8,938 nucleotides of DNA from Promethearchaeota archaeon (GTDB taxonomy: Archaea; Asgardarchaeota; Lokiarchaeia; Sigynarchaeales; SOKP01): the NCBI GenBank assembly GCA_019057975.1, contig JAHLWJ010000173.1, forward strand, positions 1 through 8,938, in the 5' to 3' direction. The notes beneath the pieces were generated by a model that made no database searches, was not told where the DNA came from, and saw only the letters and a program-made list of their open reading frames with translations. Of this stretch, positions 5,316-8,938 are shown one piece after another (position 1 is the first letter of the stretch; every line of letters starts with the position of its first letter). The translations under genes and the position numbers were made by a program.

Positions 5316-6986
5316 GTTACAAAAAGCATAATCAGAAGATAATATTGCACCACAATTTTTACAAATTATAAGCTCTTTACTACCTGATTTGGAACCATCA
5401 CTTTGAGGTGTTGGTGTTGGCTGAATAGGTGTGAACCCGCTAGGTTTACTTCCTATATCAGCAGCGTTTGGAATTATCCTCAGTTTACTGTTTTCTTGAA
5501 TTTGTGATCCTTTTTTTTCGGAAAATGGAACAAAGTGAGATGATTGAGCATTTGTTGTTTCATCATCTTTCTGTGTTAAGGCTTGAAAAAGAGAAGGTGT
5601 ACTAGTTGGTTTGCTTACGGGAGTTATAGGTGGAATTGGAACTGCAGCCGCAGATTCTACTTTCGCTTTCTTTTCTTTTTTAGGTTTTTCCTTTTTTTCC
5701 TTTTTTTCCTTTTTAGTTTTTTTCATTGCTTCTAGTAATTGTTGCTGTTTTTCTTTTTCTTCTTGAGTTTTCTTTTCCTTCTCTTCCTTCTTTTTCTGTT
5801 TTTCAAGTTTTTTCATATCTTTCTTTGAATAAATCTGTTCAGGCATGTAATCCATTAAAGAATCAGATTTTGGTTGAGGTTCTCCTTGTGACATAAGAAA
5901 AGGAGCGGGTGGTAGATTAGAGTTTTCTGCCGTTGGAATTTCTTGAACAGATTGAAATCCTTCTGGTGCTGGTGCTGGGGTGGGAACATTTGAAGCAAAA
6001 GGAACGGCTTTTGGCCTGTAAGTTTCCTCACTAGTAGATATTGAGGACCCTTGTAAAGGAATAGAACTGGTAACTTCTTCTGACTTTTCTTCTGCTAATA
6101 TTTCTTCCGGTGTTTTAAATTCAAAATCTGTTGATCCTATGTTTTGGGTTCCAACCTTTGATTCAGGAATCGGGATTTCTGGCTCAGATTCTGGTTCGAA
6201 AGAGGGACTTGGGGCAGGAGATTTTATAAGAGCGGGTTCTGGAACTGGAGGAGCTTCATATTCAAATTCGGGTTCTGGTTCAAATGATGATACTGGTTCT
6301 TGTTTCACCGTCGTCATAGGCTCTGGAACTGGTGGAGCCTCATATTCAAAATCAGGCTGCACTTGAGCTGAGGTGGGTGTATAGGCTTCAGAACCCGTAA
6401 TTGGTATAAGTCCGGGGTTAAATACCACATTATTGGATATAAGCTGATCTGGAACTCCTGATCCTATCATTAGGCAAGCGAGGATATAGAAACAATCGCC
6501 GACACCATCTCCTGTCTTTGCAGAAGTCTCCATGTAAAATAAATTAAAATTACGAGTGAATGTGTTGATTTCATCTAAAGATACCGCCCTTTGATCTACT
6601 AAATCGCTTTTATTTCCAACTAATAGTAAAGGAATCTCGGTCTTTACATTTGCTCTAACCTCTTCAATCCATTGAGGCAGATGTTCAAAACTAGCAGAAT
6701 TTGTTAAATCAAAAATCAATAAGGCTCCTAATGATCCTCTGTAATACATTGGTCTAATTGAGCTAAAACGTTCTTGTCCGCCTGTATCCCATATTTGCAG
6801 TTTTGATCGAATCAATCCTTCATTAGAATCAATATTAATTGTTTTTACATGAAAATCTACACCAATCGTCATTTTATAATCTTCCGTAAAAAATCCTTTT
6901 GAGAATCGAAGTGTTAGAGCTGTCTTTCCAACGCCTCCATCTCCTACAACAATCGATTTAAAAAGATAGTCATATTCTTCTGCCAT
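5295..6986 (-). CDS. Rab-like small GTPase fused to disordered linker and C-terminal zinc ribbon
   Basis: Residues 1-178 are a complete Ras-superfamily GTPase of Rab-like type: P-loop GDGGVGKT (15-22), switch I MTIGVDF (39-45, Thr40; IGVDF is a Rab-family signature), WDTGGQE (66-72, Gln71 catalytic), NKSD (125-128) and ETSAKTG (153-159). The rest is unlike a normal Rab. A Pro/Glu/Ser-rich segment (about 200-370) contains two FEYEAPPVPEP copies. A Lys/Glu-rich, probably helical stretch follows (389-443), then a Pro/Ser/Thr-rich segment, and a zinc ribbon (Cys542, 545, 556, 559) four residues from the end. There is no prenylation cysteine motif, so membrane attachment, if any, must be through the basic region or partners. 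Small GTPases are abundant in Asgard archaea; the role of this one is unknown. The ATG at 6986 has a good Shine-Dalgarno sequence. Residue 69 is Gly where Rabs have Ala. Confidence 0.92.
   Translation of the reverse strand: MAEEYDYLFKSIVVGDGGVGKTALTLRFSKGFFTEDYKMTIGVDFHVKTINIDSNEGLIRSKLQIWDTGGQERFSSIRPMYYRGSLGALLIFDLTNSASFEHLPQWIEEVRANVKTEIPLLLVGNKSDLVDQRAVSLDEINTFTRNFNLFYMETSAKTGDGVGDCFYILACLMIGSGVPDQLISNNVVFNPGLIPITGSEAYTPTSAQVQPDFEYEAPPVPEPMTTVKQEPVSSFEPEPEFEYEAPPVPEPALIKSPAPSPSFEPESEPEIPIPESKVGTQNIGSTDFEFKTPEEILAEEKSEEVTSSIPLQGSSISTSEETYRPKAVPFASNVPTPAPAPEGFQSVQEIPTAENSNLPPAPFLMSQGEPQPKSDSLMDYMPEQIYSKKDMKKLEKQKKKEEKEKKTQEEKEKQQQLLEAMKKTKKEKKEKKEKPKKEKKAKVESAAAVPIPPITPVSKPTSTPSLFQALTQKDDETTNAQSSHFVPFSEKKGSQIQENSKLRIIPNAADIGSKPSGFTPIQPTPTPQSDGSKSGSKELIICKNCGAILSSDYAFCNKCGSHL
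5658..5822 (-). other. Lys/Glu-rich helical (coiled-coil-like) segment of the GTPase fusion
   Basis: Residues 389-443 are almost entirely Lys, Glu and Gln, with few hydrophobics. They likely form a single charged helix or weak coiled coil with a strongly basic second half (from about 421). It could act as a rigid spacer, or as a patch binding acidic lipid, RNA or polyphosphate; these roles are inference. Confidence 0.6.
5685..5714. repeat. 9-bp tandem repeat encoding (Lys-Lys-Glu)n
   Basis: On the plus strand the unit is seven T plus CC, repeated about 3.3 times without interruption. On the coding (minus) strand it gives repeated AAA-AAG-GAA codons, Lys-Lys-Glu. Long A/T runs of this kind tend to slip in replication, so copy number may vary between strains. 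Confidence 0.7.
6234..6272 (-). repeat. Second copy of the FEYEAPPVPEP peptide repeat
   Basis: This encodes residues 239-251 of the GTPase fusion. It repeats the 13-residue element at 211-223 with a single difference (Glu for Asp at its second position), 28 residues downstream in the protein. Confidence 0.7.
6318..6356 (-). repeat. First copy of the FEYEAPPVPEP peptide repeat
   Basis: This encodes residues 211-223 of the GTPase fusion. Each copy contains a PPVPEP proline motif next to acidic and aromatic residues, like short linear binding motifs. The shared DNA identity suggests a local duplication. Confidence 0.7.
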
Positions 6987-6992
6987 TACAAA

Positions 6993-6998
6993 TCCTCT
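6993..6998 (-). promoter_or_regulatory. Shine-Dalgarno of the GTPase-fusion gene
   Basis: On the minus strand AGAGGA lies 6 nt before the ATG at 6986, a good archaeal Shine-Dalgarno position that supports this start. Confidence 0.6.
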
Positions 6999-7011
6999 GT
7001 TTACATTTCAC

Positions 7012-7026
7012 ATTAATATATATTTC
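7012..7026 (-). promoter_or_regulatory. Candidate TATA box of the GTPase-fusion gene
   Basis: On the minus strand GAAATATATATTAATG (7027-7012) looks like a BRE/TATA element. Its spacing would start transcription very close to the Shine-Dalgarno sequence, so one of the further TATA-like sequences at 7050-7085 may be the real promoter. Confidence 0.3.
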
Positions 7027-7263
7027 GTATTTTCTAAAAACTACAAGCTTCTATATATTATAACTATAAATACAAATTTATAATTTTATTTATATCGATA
7101 AAAGGAGATTCCGTTATTATACTAATAATTAAATGAGTTATCGGGGTATTATTTTTTAATGATTTTTTTGGCAAATAGAGATAAAATAATTCTAAATTTA
7201 ATAATTGTATCAAAAAATTAAATAATTTAATTTATAGCTTCTTCAATTTTTTCTTAAAAAGAT

Positions 7264-7273
7264 TTTTTATAAA
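7264..7273 (+). promoter_or_regulatory. TATA box (with BRE) of ilvE
   Basis: TTTTTATAAA is preceded by the purine-rich AAAAAGA at 7255-7261, a classic archaeal BRE plus TATA. Transcription would start near 7295, giving a leader of about 23 nt that contains the Shine-Dalgarno sequence. Confidence 0.55.
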
Positions 7274-7303
7274 CCATTCATATACTTTTTACAAGTTTTA
7301 ATT

Positions 7304-7308
7304 GGAAG
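7304..7308 (+). promoter_or_regulatory. Shine-Dalgarno deciding the ilvE start
   Basis: GGAAG ends 9 nt before the ATG at 7318, a normal spacing. It abuts the in-frame TTG at 7309 directly, which could not be served by it. The ATG is therefore preferred. Confidence 0.6.
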
Positions 7309-7317
7309 TTGATTATT

Positions 7318-8346
7318 ATGGTAAACCCTAAAGATATTGATTTTTACTCATTAGGATTTAATTTTGTTGAAACTAAGAGTATGTTCGTTTCAGATTTTAA
7401 AGATGGCAAATGGGATAAAGGTAAGCTAGTACCCTTTGGTAAGATTGAAATTTCTCCTGCGGCATGTGTGTTAAATTATGGACAAGGAATTTTTGAAGGA
7501 ATGAAAGCTTTAAGAGCAAAGTCAGGAGAGATTACCTTATTTAAGCCAAATGAAAATGCAAAAAGATTTAATCAAAGCGCTAAAAGAATGTTAATGCCCG
7601 AGTATGATATTGATAAATTTATAGAAGTAATCAAAAATGTGGTAAAGGCAAATGAAAATTACATCCCTCCTTACGATAGTGGAGGTGCTTTATATATCCG
7701 ACCGATGTTATTTGGGAATGGACCAATGCTAGGTGTAGCTTCGGCAAAAGAATTCAAGTTAATCATTTTTACAGCCCCTGTTGGACCTTATTTCCCCGAA
7801 GGTTTTAAAGGTATTGATTTAGAGATTTCGAAAAAGTATACAAGAGCCGCACCTGGAGGAACTGGCTCGACAAAAACAATCTGTAATTATGCTGGAACAA
7901 TGTTACCCGCAAAAGAAGCAAAGTCTAGAGGTTTTGCTCAAATTTTATACTTAGACGCAGTCAATTTAGAGTTTATAGAGGAGGTTGGAGCTGCTAATTT
8001 CTTTGGATTAATAAATGGTAAATTAGCCACACCTAGAAAAACAGGAACAATTCTAGAGGGAATCACAAGAGAATCTATTTTAGAATTGGCATTAAAAAAA
8101 CTAGGAATAGAAGTCGAAGAAAGAGATATTTCTTATAAAGAATTATTCGATGAGAGTTGTACTGAAGCTTTCTGTTCAGGAACCGCTGCGGTTATAACAC
8201 CTATAGCTTCAGTTTCTTTAGAGGGTAAAGAAAAGATTTTCAATAATAAAGCACCTGGTGAAATTACAACAAAATTGTATGAAATACTAACGGGAATTCA
8301 ACGTTTAGAAATTGAAGATGAATTTGGATGGATAGTTAAAGTCTAA
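7318..8346 (+). CDS. ilvE: Branched-chain amino acid aminotransferase
   Basis: This fold-type IV PLP aminotransferase interconverts leucine, isoleucine and valine with their 2-oxo acids, using glutamate/2-oxoglutarate. From the chosen ATG the protein has 342 residues, typical of the longer BCAT type shared by bacteria and eukaryotes (plants, mammals). Numbering from the ATG: LNYGQGIFEGMKA (52-64), YIRPMLFG (126-133), RAAPGGTGSTK (176-186) with Lys186 as the PLP lysine, CNYAGTML (189-196), LYLDAV (210-215), Glu222 in EEVGAANFFG, GTILEGITR (243-251) and CSGTAAVITP (286-295, cofactor-phosphate loop). The segment around Lys186 closely recalls plant BCAT. One oddity is Cys189, where the family normally has Gly before Asn-Tyr. 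An in-frame TTG at 7309 would add three residues but fits the Shine-Dalgarno poorly. The gene has its own promoter, with no other Ile/Leu/Val genes alongside. Confidence 0.93.
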   Translation: MVNPKDIDFYSLGFNFVETKSMFVSDFKDGKWDKGKLVPFGKIEISPAACVLNYGQGIFEGMKALRAKSGEITLFKPNENAKRFNQSAKRMLMPEYDIDKFIEVIKNVVKANENYIPPYDSGGALYIRPMLFGNGPMLGVASAKEFKLIIFTAPVGPYFPEGFKGIDLEISKKYTRAAPGGTGSTKTICNYAGTMLPAKEAKSRGFAQILYLDAVNLEFIEEVGAANFFGLINGKLATPRKTGTILEGITRESILELALKKLGIEVEERDISYKELFDESCTEAFCSGTAAVITPIASVSLEGKEKIFNNKAPGEITTKLYEILTGIQRLEIEDEFGWIVKV

Positions 8347-8383
8347 TTTACAAATTTTCTTTTAATTTGATAATTTTTCAATT
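8347..8383 (+). terminator. T-rich terminator of ilvE overlapping the convergent GTPase gene
   Basis: Plus-strand T runs begin right after the ilvE stop (AAATTTTCTTTTAATTT, then AATTTTTCAATT). The gap to the convergent gene is only 15 bp, so termination of ilvE must occur inside the 3' end of that gene. Confidence 0.4.
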
Positions 8384-8871
8384 AAACTATAAAAAGTTTG
8401 TTTTACATTAAATCCTGTTTTTGATGATATTTTTAGATATCCTATTACGTTCTTATTATTCCTTATAATCTCTGAAATATAATCGTCAAAAATATGAGCT
8501 TCGCTAGTATCAACTATATCACTTTTTGTACCTATAATATAAGCAGGAATGCTTCCATAATGATTTAATTTATGAATCCACTCCTCAACACCTTCGAGTG
8601 TGTTAAATCGCGATAGATCAAACAATACGAAAGCAGCGAGAGAACCATTTACAAAATCAGATAACAACTTTTTAAATTGATCCTGTCCTGCAAAATCCCA
8701 CATAATAAAGTTATATTCATATCCATTAATAGAGACATCTTTTGAAAAGAAATCCACACCCTTAGTTAATTCACTATTCATATCGAAATTATCATAAATT
8801 AAACGGTTTAGAAATGAGGTTTTTCCTACTCCTCCATCTCCAGAAACAATGATCTTAATCGTTTTCTTCAT
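8362..8871 (-). CDS. Single-domain Ras/Rab-superfamily small GTPase
   Basis: This is a 169-residue GTPase domain with almost nothing beyond it. P-loop GDGGVGKT (11-18), switch I TKGVDF (36-41, Thr36), WDFAGQ (58-63, Gln63 catalytic), TKSD (115-118) and SSKTG (149-153) are all present, so it should bind and hydrolyse GTP. The guanine-specificity motif is TKxD, as in Rho-family proteins, not the common NKxD, while GVDF in switch I is Rab-like; it fits none of the eukaryotic families cleanly, as is usual for Asgard GTPases. It ends in Lys-Leu-Ser-Asn with no hypervariable tail or prenylation motif, so it is probably soluble or recruited by partners. The ATG at 8871 has no Shine-Dalgarno; a TTTTTTAAA box on the minus strand at 8898-8906 suggests a very short leader or leaderless mRNA. 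Its function is unknown. Confidence 0.92.
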   Translation of the reverse strand: MKKTIKIIVSGDGGVGKTSFLNRLIYDNFDMNSELTKGVDFFSKDVSINGYEYNFIMWDFAGQDQFKKLLSDFVNGSLAAFVLFDLSRFNTLEGVEEWIHKLNHYGSIPAYIIGTKSDIVDTSEAHIFDDYISEIIRNNKNVIGYLKISSKTGFNVKQTFYSLIEKLSN

Positions 8872-8897
8872 TTTAATATATACTATTTTATTTCGAA

Positions 8898-8906
8898 TTT
8901 AAAAAA
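8898..8906 (-). promoter_or_regulatory. Candidate TATA box of the single-domain GTPase gene
   Basis: On the minus strand TTTTTTAAA is centred about 31 bp before the ATG at 8871, so transcription would begin within a few bases of the start codon. No ribosome-binding site is visible, in agreement with a leaderless or near-leaderless transcript. Confidence 0.35.
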
Positions 8907-8938
8907 GTACAATAAAATTTGTTTTCCGTAATAGTAGA

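Larger units (their letters stand above)
6987..7317. other. Divergent intergenic promoter region between the GTPase fusion and ilvE
   Basis: These 331 bp hold no supported gene. They contain the promoters of two divergent genes: Shine-Dalgarno and TATA-like sequences for the minus-strand GTPase at 6993-7026, and TATA plus Shine-Dalgarno for ilvE at 7264-7308. The middle is nearly pure A/T, with a perfect TATAAAT/ATTTATA inverted repeat at 7065-7082. An isolated AAAGGAGA at 7101-7108 resembles a ribosome-binding site but has no gene behind it. Confidence 0.6.

Noticed and set aside
6139..6366. 75-codon plus-strand ORF rich in Ser and Gly
   Set aside because: It lies antisense to the Pro/Glu-rich repeat of the GTPase fusion; its composition is just the complement of that low-complexity coding sequence.
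7101..7159. AAAGGAGA ribosome-site-like sequence followed by an 8-codon ORF at 7133-7159
   Set aside because: The distance from the motif to the ATG is too long (about 25 nt) and the peptide is tiny; probably chance within the intergenic region.
7309..7317. TTG start for ilvE
   Set aside because: The Shine-Dalgarno GGAAG abuts this TTG with no spacer, while the ATG at 7318 has a normal 9-nt spacing.

Overview
The window is AT-rich (about 70% A+T by eye) and reads as Asgard archaeal DNA, most like a Lokiarchaeia-type genome. Two genes encode Ras/Rab-superfamily small GTPases, a hallmark of Asgard archaea, and one of these is fused to a long disordered linker and a zinc ribbon. Next to them are archaeal-style metabolic genes: anaerobic ribonucleotide reductase and an MfnA-type PLP decarboxylase. 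Transcription signals are archaeal: TATA-like boxes about 25 bp before starts or short leaders, T-rich terminators, and a mix of leaderless and Shine-Dalgarno-led genes. The lineage is inferred from gene content. No rRNA, tRNA, CRISPR array, IS element or attachment site was seen.

Layout. 1-398 is a long non-coding leader/promoter region with several inverted repeats. 399-2534 (+) is nrdD, class III ribonucleotide reductase, from a TTG start. 2582-2908 (+) is a MazG-like NTP pyrophosphohydrolase, apparently leaderless. 3027-4193 (+) is an MfnA-type L-tyrosine/L-aspartate decarboxylase with a clean inverted repeat at its predicted transcription start. 4413-5192 (+) encodes an uncharacterised zinc ribbon / beta-sandwich / zinc ribbon protein. 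Convergent to it, 5295-6986 (-) encodes the 563-residue Rab-like GTPase fusion. A 331-bp divergent intergenic region separates this from ilvE (7318-8346, +), a branched-chain aminotransferase. Convergent to ilvE, with a 15-bp gap, is a second, single-domain small GTPase (8362-8871, -).

How the genes fit together. nrdD and the MazG-like gene both act on nucleotide pools (dNTP synthesis and NTP/dNTP clean-up). mfnA and ilvE are PLP enzymes of coenzyme and amino acid metabolism. Every gene appears to have its own promoter, so this is a row of mostly single-gene transcription units and not one operon. The most unusual part is 4413-6986: two convergent genes whose proteins both end in a CX2C-X10-CX2C zinc ribbon finishing C-G-x-x-L at the C terminus. 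One of them carries a Rab-like GTPase at the other end of a roughly 360-residue Pro/Glu- and Lys-rich linker. This looks like an Asgard GTPase signalling or scaffolding protein of unknown function, and it is the best candidate here for undescribed biology.
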